DNA from: Marinicella sp.
GTDB lineage: Bacteria > Pseudomonadota > Gammaproteobacteria > Xanthomonadales > Marinicellaceae
Reading direction: 5' to 3'
Assembly (NCBI GenBank): GCA_028284365.1
Contig: JANQRW010000010.1
Span: 1 to 64,000 of the forward strand
DNA length: 64,000 bases
Positions 29,833-40,443 of this stretch are shown here, in pieces. The notes beneath the pieces were generated by a model. The model was not told the DNA's origin. It searched no databases and was given only the letters and a program-made list of their open reading frames with translations. Made by a program: the position numbers and the translations under genes. Numbering within the stretch: the stretch's first letter is position 1; every line of letters starts with the position of its first letter.

Positions 29833-30402
29833 GTGCACATTGAAATAAAGCCTTTAAGTTACACAAAAAAATTAGACTCAAGACCACTTGAACAGATTGA
29901 GCTACTGGTTATTCATTGTACTGAACTGCCTGATTTAGCCATGGCGCGCAGCTATGGAGAAGAAATTCATTACAACAGCGGTACGGGTAACTCAGGACAT
30001 TTCTATATTGATCGTGATGGATCAATTCAGCAGTGGGTTAACCCGAATAAGGTTGCACACCATGTGATGGGGCATAACAAACAATCAATAGGCATTGAAC
30101 TGGTTAATTCCGGACGCTATCCGGATTGGCATCACAGCAAAAAACAAACCCTTGATGAAGCATACCCGGACACTCAAATCGATCAATTGATTGCTTTAAT
30201 CAATCACTTACACCGAACCATCCCGAGCTTGAAACACATTACTGGACATGAAGATTTAGATCAACGTTTGATTGATGCATCTGATGATCCCACCAAAAAG
30301 GTCCGCAGAAAAATTGATCCGGGGCCGCTATTCCCATGGCAATACATCACTCAAAAAACACAACTCATTAACATTGGCAGTACTGCAAAAAAATATGAAT
30401 GA
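29833..30402 (+). CDS. ampD: 1,6-anhydro-N-acetylmuramyl-L-alanine amidase AmpD
   Basis: A 189-residue cytosolic zinc amidase for peptidoglycan recycling that removes the peptide from anhydroMurNAc. The zinc ligands are visible as VIHCTE (His), the later ITGHEDL (His), and KIDPGPLFPW (Asp). The HVMGHNKQSIGIELVN core is conserved. The start is GTG at 29833. The last 8 nt overlap the tesB start. Confidence 0.9.
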   Translation: MHIEIKPLSYTKKLDSRPLEQIELLVIHCTELPDLAMARSYGEEIHYNSGTGNSGHFYIDRDGSIQQWVNPNKVAHHVMGHNKQSIGIELVNSGRYPDWHHSKKQTLDEAYPDTQIDQLIALINHLHRTIPSLKHITGHEDLDQRLIDASDDPTKKVRRKIDPGPLFPWQYITQKTQLINIGSTAKKYE

Positions 30403-31261
30403 ATTAGATAAACTACTTAAGTATTTTGACTTAGAACAACTCGAAGTTAACTTATTCCGAGGCCAGTCAATGGACATTGGCACAGGCCGTATTTTCGGTG
30501 GCCAAGCTTTATCTCAAGCTCTGAAAGCCGCTTACATGACTACTGATGAGCATCAAGTGCATTCACTGCATGCCTACTTCCTAAGAGAGGGTGACTGTAA
30601 TAAGCCAGTCATTTACCAAGTCGAAAGAGCTCGCGATGGCAGAACTTTTTCTAATCGTCGGGTTTCAGCCATTCAAAACGGCAAACCTATTCTGATTTTG
30701 GCTTGTTCGTTTCAGAAGTTTGAACAAGGTATGGAACACCAAAAAAGTATGCCAGAAATCCCCTTGCCCGATGAATTGACAGAAAAAACCCTGATCCCAG
30801 GGGATAAAATCAAACAACTCTCACCTCGAATGCGCAGAACGCTGACCACCCAAGGACCATTTGAATTCAGATTTGTTGATGATGTTGACCCGTTCGACAG
30901 TGAACCCAAAGAACCAATTAAGCGCATCTGGTTCAAAGCACGTCACTCATTGAATGCGGATCAGTCTATGCACCGTACCTTGTTAACTTTTGTATCTGAC
31001 TATCACTTGGTATCAACAGCAACACTGCCTCATGGTGTCTCCTACCTTGATCCCAAACTACAATTTGCCAGTTTGGATCATGCCATGTGGTTCCACCGAC
31101 CTTTTCAAATAGACGAATGGCTGCTGTATGATTGTGACAGCCCAAGCGCCTCTGAAGCTCGCGGGTTTGCTACGGGACATGTCTTTGATATCAAAGGAAA
31201 TTTAGTGGCATCAACAGCACAACAAGGCTTGATGCGATTGTGGGATAAAGCCAAGGAATAA
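30395..31261 (+). CDS. tesB: Acyl-CoA thioesterase II
   Basis: A 288-residue double hot-dog thioesterase hydrolysing medium- and long-chain acyl-CoAs. It has the typical FRGQS..TGRIFGGQALSQAL N-terminus, RARDGRTFSNRRVSA, and a C-terminal LDHAMWFHRPF followed by the catalytic Asp/Gln/Thr region. I chose the ATG at 30395, giving the family's ~286-residue length and an 8-nt overlap with ampD. Confidence 0.94.
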   Translation: MNELDKLLKYFDLEQLEVNLFRGQSMDIGTGRIFGGQALSQALKAAYMTTDEHQVHSLHAYFLREGDCNKPVIYQVERARDGRTFSNRRVSAIQNGKPILILACSFQKFEQGMEHQKSMPEIPLPDELTEKTLIPGDKIKQLSPRMRRTLTTQGPFEFRFVDDVDPFDSEPKEPIKRIWFKARHSLNADQSMHRTLLTFVSDYHLVSTATLPHGVSYLDPKLQFASLDHAMWFHRPFQIDEWLLYDCDSPSASEARGFATGHVFDIKGNLVASTAQQGLMRLWDKAKE

Positions 31262-31264
31262 GAC

Positions 31265-32104
31265 ATGCAAAAATACCTGCTGATGACCACTGGATCAATT
31301 CTTCTCGCAGTTGCCATTGCATTTTTTCTATTACCAGCAAAAATTGTCACTGGCGGCACACCCGGGATGGGTATTTTATTGCACCTTATCTTTCCTGTTC
31401 CGGTGGGTGTTGCGATGTTATTAATCAACATTCCCTTAATACTGATTGGCATCAGATTCATTGATTCTGGATTTGCTGGCAGAAGCATTTATGCCATGGT
31501 TCTGACAGCTGTAGCTGTCGATTTATTCAACCTATACCTCCCGATACCAGACATACAAAGCATGTTACTCTCAACCTTATATGGCGGTATTTTTGCTGGT
31601 TTAGGTGTTGGGCTGGTACTCAAGGGCAATGCTTCTGCTGGCGGCACCACCATTGTGGCCAGGATCATTGCCAGTTATACGCATTTAAAGCCTGCACAAA
31701 TTTTACTGATTATGGACAGTCTTATCATCATAACCATAGGTTTGATTTTTAAAGACATGGAAAAGATTCTGTGGAGCATGATCAGCATTTACATCACCGC
31801 GCAAGTGATTGATAGAATTTTAACGGGTATCGTCACCCAAAAAACCATCAACATAGTTTCAACGCAACTTGACGAAATTGCACAAACGATATCAACTCAA
31901 ATGAATCGTGATGGCACCATCCTAACCGGCCAGAACCTAACCGGAGAACACACCAAACAAATTCTATTCGTTGTTATCGATGCCAGGCGCATCAACCAAC
32001 TCAAGGAACTGGTGCTGGGTATAGATGACAAGGCTTTAATGGTTACCATGGAAGCCAGCGAGATGGTCGGTGACAGCCGTTTGGCACGGACACTCAAAAA
32101 CTGA
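31265..32104 (+). CDS. YitT-family membrane protein (DUF161/DUF2179)
   Basis: A 279-residue protein with about six transmembrane segments in the first 200 residues, including the glycine-rich GNASAGGTTIVARI motif of the YitT family. A cytosolic C-terminal DUF2179 domain follows (about 195-275). It begins 3 bp after tesB, so it is probably co-transcribed. Transport substrate unknown. Confidence 0.85.
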   Translation: MQKYLLMTTGSILLAVAIAFFLLPAKIVTGGTPGMGILLHLIFPVPVGVAMLLINIPLILIGIRFIDSGFAGRSIYAMVLTAVAVDLFNLYLPIPDIQSMLLSTLYGGIFAGLGVGLVLKGNASAGGTTIVARIIASYTHLKPAQILLIMDSLIIITIGLIFKDMEKILWSMISIYITAQVIDRILTGIVTQKTINIVSTQLDEIAQTISTQMNRDGTILTGQNLTGEHTKQILFVVIDARRINQLKELVLGIDDKALMVTMEASEMVGDSRLARTLKN

Positions 32105-32115
32105 GATCGAAAAAT

Positions 32116-33519
32116 TTACCCTGATAGATTACCTGTCGCTCCCTCTGTCGTTTTCTTGATAATAGCCACACCCCAAAAAGCAAAGATTATTGCCACCACA
32201 GGATTCAGTATATTCAACAAAGCATAAGGCGCATATTCAACCACACCTATACCCAAAGTGGCAGCGTAAAATGCGCCCGCAGTGGACCACGGTATCAGCG
32301 GCGACATCAATGTTGTCCCCTCCTCCACTGAGCGTGACAAAACAGCGGTATCAATACCACGGTCTTTGTACAGCTGCTTGTAAAGCTCACTGTTTAGAAT
32401 AATCGCAATATAGGCTTCACTCATGGCAGCAACACTCAATAAACCAGTCACAACCGTACTGGTTACCAAAGAACCTGTTGACCGGATGCGTTTAATTAAA
32501 CCATCCAACAAAGCCAAGACAAAGCCCGCACCTTGTAACATACCGCCCAATGCCACCGCGATAAAAGCCAGCAACAAAGTCCAAGCCATGGCATATAACC
32601 CACCACGACCCAGCAGATCATCTAAATTATCTATACCTGTACTCGGTTTTGAATTTGACCACAAAGCATCAGTCACTTCTGTCACAGATTGTCCTTGAAA
32701 CCACAAAGCAATTACTGCAGCGATTAAAACGCAGACCGTCATGCTGATTTCAGCTGGAAATTTCCGATAGCTCAAAACAGCCAGCACCACCACTGGCCAC
32801 AAAGTCACCAAAGGATTTAAATTAAACAACTGAGATAAGGCCAACTGCATGTTTTGAGCTTGACTTAATTCATCCTGGGTTACAGCAAAATTAAACCCAA
32901 CCAATGCGAAAACCACCAAAACCAACAGAAATGTTGGAACAGTAGTCATCATCATTGACCTGATATGTGCATACAAATCAGTTTCGCTGCTCATGGCAGC
33001 CAAATTAGTGGTGTCTGAAACAGGCGACATTTTATCGCCAAAAGTTGCACCTGAAACAACTGCACCAGCAACCCAAAACAATGGCAAACCCAAAGCCTCA
33101 GCCATGCCCATGAAAACCACACCAAGGGTACCAACAGTGCCCCATGAAGTTCCTGTTAGCAATGACATCAAAGCACACAAAATAAAACCAATTGGCAGAA
33201 ACCACTGTGGTGACAACCAGTCCAAGCCATAATAGATCAAAGTCGCTACAGTACCGCTTTTCATCAAAGCCGCAATCACCAAACCAATCAACATGAATAT
33301 ATAGAAAGCTGGTAGTGCTCTACTGATTGCAGCACTCATCATTGCTCTGAGTGTTAGGTATTCAAAGCCAACTAGCCGGGCGTTTAACCCAACCCAAATC
33401 AAACCCAAGAAAAGTGCTATGTGCAACTGCTTCCCCAAGACAAACATACCGACAGCAATCAGTCCAAACAAGCCGAGAAAAACCAGGAAGGCATGGAAGA
33501 AAGATGTTTTTGATTTCAT
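32116..33519 (-). CDS. nhaC: NhaC-family Na+/H+ antiporter
   Basis: A 467-residue secondary transporter with about 11-12 transmembrane segments. Family motifs include GTSWGTVGTLG and the GATFGDKMSPVSDTTNLA segment, with Asp and Ser/Thr residues thought to line the ion path. I preferred the ATG at 33519 over a GTG at 33540. It likely exports Na+ for pH and salt homeostasis. It converges on the yitT-like gene, with 11 bp between stops. Confidence 0.88.
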   Translation of the reverse strand: MKSKTSFFHAFLVFLGLFGLIAVGMFVLGKQLHIALFLGLIWVGLNARLVGFEYLTLRAMMSAAISRALPAFYIFMLIGLVIAALMKSGTVATLIYYGLDWLSPQWFLPIGFILCALMSLLTGTSWGTVGTLGVVFMGMAEALGLPLFWVAGAVVSGATFGDKMSPVSDTTNLAAMSSETDLYAHIRSMMMTTVPTFLLVLVVFALVGFNFAVTQDELSQAQNMQLALSQLFNLNPLVTLWPVVVLAVLSYRKFPAEISMTVCVLIAAVIALWFQGQSVTEVTDALWSNSKPSTGIDNLDDLLGRGGLYAMAWTLLLAFIAVALGGMLQGAGFVLALLDGLIKRIRSTGSLVTSTVVTGLLSVAAMSEAYIAIILNSELYKQLYKDRGIDTAVLSRSVEEGTTLMSPLIPWSTAGAFYAATLGIGVVEYAPYALLNILNPVVAIIFAFWGVAIIKKTTEGATGNLSG

Positions 33520-33773
33520 ATATTCATCCGCAATGTGCACCAGAAGTAGATGTAATGAATTCTAAGCGATAATGCACCTCAATGTTCAGCTTCTTTTCGC
33601 TTATATACACACCAATAATTTTAAACAACACCTCACAATGCCCCGGAAAGCTGCTGAGCAGTTTGACCCGCCGAGCTGGTTAGGCAGACCCAAGATCATT
33701 CCTATCTATCTTATTATTGGATTCAAGCATTCCATTCCAATTCAAAACCAGTTAAAATCCACACCCCCAGTGC

Positions 33774-33864
33774 GGTGAGGTGTCTGAGTGGTTGAAGGAG
33801 CTCGCCTGGAAAGCGGGTATACGTTAATAGCGTATCGAGGGTTCGAATCCCTCTCTCACCGCCA
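33774..33864 (+). tRNA. tRNA-Ser (anticodon GGA)
   Basis: A 91-nt class II tRNA ending in GCCA. The 7-bp acceptor stem (GGTGAGG with TCTCACC, last pair G-T), anticodon stem/loop CTGGAAA, a long variable arm around ATACG/CGTAT and the T arm GAGGG-TTCGAAT-CCCTC are all recognisable. Its 3' end is the integration site of the island that follows. Confidence 0.97.
33851..33864 (+). repeat. Left attachment site (attL core) in the tRNA-Ser 3' end
   Basis: The 14-nt sequence ctctctcaccgcca at the tRNA 3' end, CCA included, is repeated exactly and in the same orientation at 54200-54213. This is the expected signature of integrase-mediated insertion into a tRNA gene. Confidence 0.9.
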
Positions 33865-33921
33865 ATATTTTCATTTAAAATATTGATTTAAAAGGATATT
33901 ATTTATAATTTAAATTTGAGA

Positions 33922-33940
33922 ACCGTCAATAAGACCGTCA
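33922..33940 (+). repeat. Left pair of putative integrase arm-type sites
   Basis: Two direct copies of accgtca (33922-33928 and 33934-33940) with a 12-bp period lie 58 bp inside the left end. An identical pair with the same period and orientation is found inside the right end at 54064-54082. Confidence 0.7.
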
Positions 33941-33985
33941 TTTCATTTTCTTAATATTGTTGCAAGCCAGTAAGTATTCATATTT

Positions 33986-36900
33986 TTAACCTGCAAAAAC
34001 ACCATCTATTATTTTCTCTAAGTAGATATCTTTACCGTCTTCCATAAAAACGACATTCGATTTTTCCAGATCATCTTTTGAACTGCTGACATTAACTAGA
34101 TCTTTGTATGCTGTGGCAGACAAAATGAAAGCACTTAAATTTAGATTCTTCTGTTTGTATTTTTTAATTTCTTTGTATAAGCCAAACTTACCACTATTCA
34201 AATCGATTTGACGAATACCCTTTGGATCTATCAAGCTTAACCACTGTTCTCCAGTTTCATCATCAACAAGCCAAAGCAAAAAATCAGGATAAAAATTCTC
34301 AGCCAATGCAAAACCTAACCCTTTGGCTTTCGTATCAGCATTTCTCAATAAATAAATACTTTTGTCACCAATCACAGATTGTCCTTTAGGAGTAGACAGA
34401 AAACCTTCTAGATCTCTAACAAACTGAACTTCACTGGGAGCATCAAATGCTGTCGGTCTCATCTTGAGAGGAACTGAGGCTTTATGCTCAATCGACATCA
34501 ATGGGTAATATAAATGCTTATCAAAAGTAATGGCTACCATACCAGGAGCATCCCAGTCCTTGGCTTTTCCTAACTGCCCACTGTTAACAAGTTCTTGCAA
34601 TTGCTTTAATCGAGTTGAATAAGAATAACCGTCCTCTGTGTCTTCAATTTCAAAATGATAGACCTTAAGCATTCCAGGATCATTTTCATGTACATGTGCC
34701 ACTTCAAAGAACTGGCCTTCATAAGCGTTTTTTAGCGCCCTATAAAACCTATCAGTATAACGTTGAAGCAGGCTGATCATGATGTCCTCTTGTTTTTGAA
34801 CATCCGAATAGAGGTTAATTTCTAGTTCTTGTTCCGGTATCAACAATGTGTACCAGGAGTTGCCAGTTGTGGTATTACCCAAACAAAACTGCTTTAATCT
34901 TTCTTTATCTAAGCGTAAATTACTCCACCCTTTTTTCAATTTCAAATCCAGAATCTCAATATAGATTCGCTCAAAGTTGAATGCAGCGATAACCTCCGAC
35001 TTTATTTTTCTTGGTTGCCTATCATGTGCGGGTGTTTTGTCATTTGTTTCAGTGGTACTCAGTGCTTCAATTTTAGGGAAAAGGTCCAATTTAACATGCG
35101 GCTCTTTGATTTTACCTTTAAACTCCTTAGGCACCTCATATGGGCTCGGGAAGTGCACACGGTTGAATCCTTTCTCTTGATTGCTTTTATACCCTTCTTT
35201 CAGCTTGAGAGTTTTTAACTTTGATTTCGGTAATGATGGCCGCGTTTCAAAATCAAGCTCTAATATTTCATCACTTGGTGTAACACCTTCTTTCTCCAAG
35301 TATTGCTTAAAAGTCGCCATGTAATCTGCACGAACACCAAATACATTCAATGTTTCTAACTTTTCCAAATGTAACCCTTTGGGACGTTCTGCCGGAGAAC
35401 TTCTTTTCAGGGAGTATCCCTGGCCTTTTAACCTGACACCACGACCAAACAATTGTATGATTTGTGACCCTTCTCCTTTTCCAATATTCAATAATCCCAT
35501 CGTGGAAACACGCCAACTTGACCAACCTTCTGTAAATTTCCTTGAGCCAATTAAAATGTTTATCTTTGAACCTTTGTTATTGATTGTATTGAATAAGGAT
35601 TTGGCAAAATCATCAGTACTGTAGTCAAACGATGGTTCGTCATCTAAGGCTTGATATAGTTTTGAAGAATCACCCACATTGATAAGCCCAAATGGTTCTG
35701 ATATACCAACTCGCAAAGCCATTTCTCCTTTGCTGCCTTTGAGATTAACCACACTCAATCTTTGCCCTGTGTGACTTGTATTAAATAAACGTTCCATGAT
35801 GTTTTGATATATTTGGATTTCATTTTTTCCTGTGTCACCTAATGGCAAAAATCGTTTATCAAAAACATTTCTTCCTTTGTTGTCTAAGATGCGAGAATTA
35901 TTTTTAATGAGGTCCTTAATCCATGCTTTCACCTGAGGTTCGTTACTTAAAAACCAGGCTAAAAATTTAACCACTTGCTGTATATCAGAATCCTCTTTTG
36001 CTACCGAACTACCAACAAATACCCACAATGGATTTTCGATGTTAAATTCTGTTAATCGTTCTTGGTGACTTGTATACAGGTATTGTTGTTGATAGAAGCT
36101 TAATAAACAGGCTGTAAAATACTCATAGCGACGAAGTTCATTTTTGTCATCATCCAAGTTCAGTATCAATGACTCTTTACCATATCCATCTTCATAGAAA
36201 AACTTGTAAGAATAATCAAATAAAACTGATTTGGCGTAAACCTCTCTGGTCGCTTGAATTCTGGCATTTCGTAGCTCAAACTCGTCAAGAGCTACTTTTG
36301 CTTTTTGCTCATCATCTAACTTAGCAAGAGCCATAGTTCCGAACAGCATTTTGGACTTTTTCTTTTGAATATCGAGCTCAACAGCTTCGGCGGTTTTCCC
36401 GCTGCTTACCGCTTGTCCAAATGTTGCTGAGTATTCAAATGCGAAACCAGTACAAGCAATTGCATCTCTACGTTTCATCCATGCGCCAGCTGCTGTACCT
36501 GTGCCTTTATGACCCTCATCAATTAGCACCAGATTGTTACCTTCAAAGGCCTCAACTGCCACAGTCTTATCGCCCATGTCATCAGCTAGCTTATTGATAT
36601 CAATGATCTCAATAGTGCCTTTAAATGGATTCGTACCGCTTTTTTCAAATAAGCGAACATGGCTGAACCCTGAATCAAGCAACTCTGTTAGATGCTGATC
36701 TGATAGACGTTCATTCGGAGTCAGAAGGATAATCTTGTCTGGATATACATGTCGATTGCCATTTTGGTAATAGTGTAAATACTGCAAAATATTGATATGC
36801 ATTAACAAGGTTTTACCTGAACCAGTCGCGTTCCAATACGCCAGTTTATTTAAGTCCTCTAATATATAGGACTTAAAGTGGTCTACTGGCTTTTGTTCTT

Positions 36901-37330
36901 CACAATAGTTCAACAACTCTTCATTTAATCCATCGAGCAATTGTTGCTTTTTATTGAAATACCAATCCAAATAGATCTCAGTAAACAGCAATGACATATA
37001 TTGAAAATACTTCATGTTCATAACCGTATCCTCTTTACGGTTACGCTGTTCAGTGATCTGCTGCCAATATGAGACAATATTCAAGTCGTACCGACGTAAA
37101 TCATCTATATCAACTAGATCATCATTGAAAAAATTATTACTTATTTCATGAAAAAAATGAGTTTGTCCGTCATCATGAACCCCCTCAAAACGATCATCGC
37201 CTAACCTAGCCTTCAAAGCGTGCAAAGATTCGCCTTTAAAAAAGTGAAACATAAATTGGTTTAATACCAACTGCTGATGAAAACTCAATTTATTCTTTGC
37301 TTGATTTTTAGTAACCTTTCCAATTGCCAT
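33986..37330 (-). CDS. res: Type III restriction enzyme, helicase-nuclease (Res) subunit
   Basis: A 1114-residue protein. It has a superfamily 2 helicase core with Walker A ATGSGKT at 168-174, the DEGH box at 271-274, SATF motif III at about 301, and a late helicase motif around GRGVRLKGQG. The C-terminus carries a PD-(D/E)XK-like nuclease (YPDFLLW then SLIDPKG). Together with the upstream methyltransferase it would cut unmethylated DNA after ATP-dependent translocation. It starts 11 bp after mod. Classical Res is about 970 residues, so this is slightly longer. Confidence 0.88.
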   Translation of the reverse strand: MAIGKVTKNQAKNKLSFHQQLVLNQFMFHFFKGESLHALKARLGDDRFEGVHDDGQTHFFHEISNNFFNDDLVDIDDLRRYDLNIVSYWQQITEQRNRKEDTVMNMKYFQYMSLLFTEIYLDWYFNKKQQLLDGLNEELLNYCEEQKPVDHFKSYILEDLNKLAYWNATGSGKTLLMHINILQYLHYYQNGNRHVYPDKIILLTPNERLSDQHLTELLDSGFSHVRLFEKSGTNPFKGTIEIIDINKLADDMGDKTVAVEAFEGNNLVLIDEGHKGTGTAAGAWMKRRDAIACTGFAFEYSATFGQAVSSGKTAEAVELDIQKKKSKMLFGTMALAKLDDEQKAKVALDEFELRNARIQATREVYAKSVLFDYSYKFFYEDGYGKESLILNLDDDKNELRRYEYFTACLLSFYQQQYLYTSHQERLTEFNIENPLWVFVGSSVAKEDSDIQQVVKFLAWFLSNEPQVKAWIKDLIKNNSRILDNKGRNVFDKRFLPLGDTGKNEIQIYQNIMERLFNTSHTGQRLSVVNLKGSKGEMALRVGISEPFGLINVGDSSKLYQALDDEPSFDYSTDDFAKSLFNTINNKGSKINILIGSRKFTEGWSSWRVSTMGLLNIGKGEGSQIIQLFGRGVRLKGQGYSLKRSSPAERPKGLHLEKLETLNVFGVRADYMATFKQYLEKEGVTPSDEILELDFETRPSLPKSKLKTLKLKEGYKSNQEKGFNRVHFPSPYEVPKEFKGKIKEPHVKLDLFPKIEALSTTETNDKTPAHDRQPRKIKSEVIAAFNFERIYIEILDLKLKKGWSNLRLDKERLKQFCLGNTTTGNSWYTLLIPEQELEINLYSDVQKQEDIMISLLQRYTDRFYRALKNAYEGQFFEVAHVHENDPGMLKVYHFEIEDTEDGYSYSTRLKQLQELVNSGQLGKAKDWDAPGMVAITFDKHLYYPLMSIEHKASVPLKMRPTAFDAPSEVQFVRDLEGFLSTPKGQSVIGDKSIYLLRNADTKAKGLGFALAENFYPDFLLWLVDDETGEQWLSLIDPKGIRQIDLNSGKFGLYKEIKKYKQKNLNLSAFILSATAYKDLVNVSSSKDDLEKSNVVFMEDGKDIYLEKIIDGVFAG

Positions 37331-37341
37331 GTCAATGATCC

Positions 37342-40300
37342 TTAAGCCAACTCATCAGAAGCAAACATCAGCTCTAAAAATTCGGGTTCAATTTGTCTAA
37401 GCTTAATGTTTCGAGTCACTTCACCTTTATCATTGGTCAAAGCGGTTGGTAAGTTGTGATCTCCATTAACATAAATCACATCAAAAGCATTTTCATTTGC
37501 AAATAAATCAAATCGATTTACGAACTCTGTGAAGTCCTCATACCCTACTTTTTCGCAATCACGCCATATAATTAGAACTTTTTCCCCAGTTGGCAAATTG
37601 CCTTCAACACGAACAATTCCCAAATCTGAGCTTGGTTGAATTGAGCAATCAAGCAAGCCAATCAAGTAGTTGAAAGTTTTAACAAGATCAATATTTTTTT
37701 CTTCAAATGCTCCTGCAGAGCTTGTTGAAATTTTCATCTTGTAATCAAATGGTTTTTTGAAGTCATCTGTACTTAATAACGAACTGCCAAACTCAGTTTC
37801 AAACATATAATTAAGCAGATAATCAGATTTTGTATTCTCTGAAATATTACTGAATAAATCCCCTGCTCTTTTTTGAGACATTAAGTTATTAAGAACATCT
37901 TCATAAGACTCCAAAGAAATACATTCGATAAATTGTGAAAGTCCAGACTTAATATCAACGGGCGAACCATCTTTCCATTTTGAAGAAAAGGCAGCTTTTA
38001 AGACTCTGGGTTTAGTCACAGATGTAAAGTAGTCACCTTGCTCAACTAAGATGTATTTTCTATTACCACCATCACTTCTATTCATTTTATAGACTGCATG
38101 TGCTGTGGTTCCACTACCCGCAAAATAATCAAGAATCAATGCATTAGGATTTGAATATGTACCGGAATTAATTGCGGTTTCAACTGTGAATGTGGACTTC
38201 GGATATGAAAACATACCTCCTTTACCAAACATAGCTGTTAGCAAATTTGTTCCATTTGATACAGCACTATACTTTTTATCGACCCAAAGAGATGGAAGAA
38301 GTCCTCTAGAATCCTCATCAAAATACCTTCTCTTCGCTATAAAGTTGTCAGATATAAATAAAATTCCAGTATTATCTTCAATGTGTTTTTTTGCAGTCTC
38401 AAAGCTCAATGTCCAACACCTTTCAGAGCCATCCTTTCCTATAGGATAAATTCGTTTTAAGCCAGATTCAGTGTCTTCAACTGAGTATTCAAAGCCTATT
38501 TCAGGTGGTTTTTCTATATCTTTAATTTCTTTACTTTCGGGGTCAACAAGCAAAGCATAAAAGCTGTTTGGTCTTCCATGTCTATAATTGTTATCACCTT
38601 GCCCGCTTCTACAAAAACCTCTCTCTCGTGTCCCTCCAGAAATAACTTCTCCTTTTAGCAAGTCACTTCCATCAGGTATTAAAAACAGTGCATATTCGTG
38701 AGTTCTTGATACATTACTTCTTCCTGTACCAGAACCTGGATAGTGATTAACTATACATTTATGAAGCTCATAGTTTGAATAGTTTAATGTAAGCATAGAA
38801 CTCAAATTAGCTAACTCATTGTCATCTATTGCTACTGTTAAAAAGCCTTCATTTTCATTTAATAATTTAATTGATGTACTAATTCTATTTTCAATAAGAG
38901 ATAACCAGGAGCTACTTTTGAATCCATTTTTGTAGAGGATAGGAGTGGCATTTGTGTTATAAGGAGGATCAATATATATACAATCAATTTTGTTTCTATA
39001 ACAATTTTCTAATAATCTTAAAGCTTGATAGTTATCAGAATTAATCAATGTGCCAGTTAGGGGTTTTTTAAGGTCACCAATGTGCTTTAAGAGTAGTTTT
39101 CTTAAATCAGGATCTAAAATACTTGTATCAACTGTTAATTTATTGTGTTCTCGAAGAAATTCTATTGTGCTGTTAGGGCTATAGCCAAACGAATCAATGT
39201 TATAGATAGTTTTCCAGTATCTAATCAATGAATCAGAATTCAACAATGATTCATATATTTCTTCCGGTATCAAATCTAATGATATACAGTAATCACACTT
39301 GGTAATAAACTTTCTCTTTTCCCATAATTTTTTCTGAAAGTTCTCTAGCTGAGCTAAAAATTCAATTAAATCTTTTGCAATCAAGCGAAAACATTGAATC
39401 ATCCTTAATTGCTTTTCAATATTAGAGAATGTTTCGGCATTCTGGACATTGTCTAAATTCATTACTTCATTTTTAATGTAGAAGTCCAGTTCATTAGACA
39501 GAAAGCCACCCAAATCTTTATGAATGAAATAGTCTGCTGTATTACGTTTTGTATAAGTATTGAGGTGTTTTTCAAGTAGTGTGCGATTTGGATTCTTTTC
39601 TGTGGGTTCGCGTTTTGTCACATCTATCCAATCACTTGCTACAATGCTATTTGCCAATAAATCATCTAGAGCCTGATTTACTAATGCCTCTTGCTTTGTA
39701 CCTTTTTTAACCGCTTTGTATTCAAACTGAATAATTAATTCATCGACCCCTTCAGACTTACATACAAAAATAGGTATTACTTCTTCTTCGTAGTCAAAAC
39801 CTTCATCATCAAATTTAGTACGAGTATGCTTTTCGACTAATACGAATCGTCGATCAGCATCGTTGTCCTTTCGATTATCTTTTGCGGTGTCAGCAGCGAG
39901 CAGTTTAAACGTTACCTTTCGTCCATCTTCAAGCTTGAATGAGTAGTTTGAAAAATTTTCTCCACTTTTGATGTAATACTGATCTTTGTTGGCCCAGTGA
40001 AGCATAACTTCTTCACCTGCGTATGGAATGGCGTATGTGTCGCCTTTATAACGACGTTTGCTAACGAAATCACCACTGTCGTAATAGCGAGAAAAGAAAG
40101 TTAACAGGTGAGTAAATACAGAATTTTCATGCTCATTAGCACCTTGAGATGAAGCCGCAATTTGTACTCTCAATTCTTTTACTTTAGGGCTATCTTCTGC
40201 ATTAAATCCAGCATCCTCCGCTGCTTTAATAGCGGCAGCTAATTGACGTTCTAGTTCATTTACATTGGCACTTCCTGCCAAAGCGAGAGCGTCGCTGATT

Positions 40301-40443
40301 TTTTTCTTTAGCGTGTTTTCCAGATAGTTATTAATTTCATCCGCTTTGGCATTTAAAATTCGATAAATACCAAAATCCAATTCTGGCTTATCAATTTGAA
40401 AAATTTCTTTTAGCTTTTTGACCAGTTCGTTATATTTACTCAT
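37342..40443 (-). CDS. mod: Type III DNA methyltransferase (Mod) with extended N-terminus
   Basis: A 1033-residue beta-class adenine/cytosine-N4 methyltransferase. The catalytic DPPYNT lies at 492-497, before the S-adenosylmethionine-binding DYFAGSGTT at 772-780, the order found in type III Mod proteins. About 450 residues precede the catalytic part (a coiled region at 25-100 and a domain of unknown role), so it is much longer than the usual ~600-700-residue Mod. A lone CxxC (KCDYC, about 383) may be part of a small metal site. It modifies host DNA and directs Res to targets. Confidence 0.87.
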   Translation of the reverse strand: MSKYNELVKKLKEIFQIDKPELDFGIYRILNAKADEINNYLENTLKKKISDALALAGSANVNELERQLAAAIKAAEDAGFNAEDSPKVKELRVQIAASSQGANEHENSVFTHLLTFFSRYYDSGDFVSKRRYKGDTYAIPYAGEEVMLHWANKDQYYIKSGENFSNYSFKLEDGRKVTFKLLAADTAKDNRKDNDADRRFVLVEKHTRTKFDDEGFDYEEEVIPIFVCKSEGVDELIIQFEYKAVKKGTKQEALVNQALDDLLANSIVASDWIDVTKREPTEKNPNRTLLEKHLNTYTKRNTADYFIHKDLGGFLSNELDFYIKNEVMNLDNVQNAETFSNIEKQLRMIQCFRLIAKDLIEFLAQLENFQKKLWEKRKFITKCDYCISLDLIPEEIYESLLNSDSLIRYWKTIYNIDSFGYSPNSTIEFLREHNKLTVDTSILDPDLRKLLLKHIGDLKKPLTGTLINSDNYQALRLLENCYRNKIDCIYIDPPYNTNATPILYKNGFKSSSWLSLIENRISTSIKLLNENEGFLTVAIDDNELANLSSMLTLNYSNYELHKCIVNHYPGSGTGRSNVSRTHEYALFLIPDGSDLLKGEVISGGTRERGFCRSGQGDNNYRHGRPNSFYALLVDPESKEIKDIEKPPEIGFEYSVEDTESGLKRIYPIGKDGSERCWTLSFETAKKHIEDNTGILFISDNFIAKRRYFDEDSRGLLPSLWVDKKYSAVSNGTNLLTAMFGKGGMFSYPKSTFTVETAINSGTYSNPNALILDYFAGSGTTAHAVYKMNRSDGGNRKYILVEQGDYFTSVTKPRVLKAAFSSKWKDGSPVDIKSGLSQFIECISLESYEDVLNNLMSQKRAGDLFSNISENTKSDYLLNYMFETEFGSSLLSTDDFKKPFDYKMKISTSSAGAFEEKNIDLVKTFNYLIGLLDCSIQPSSDLGIVRVEGNLPTGEKVLIIWRDCEKVGYEDFTEFVNRFDLFANENAFDVIYVNGDHNLPTALTNDKGEVTRNIKLRQIEPEFLELMFASDELA

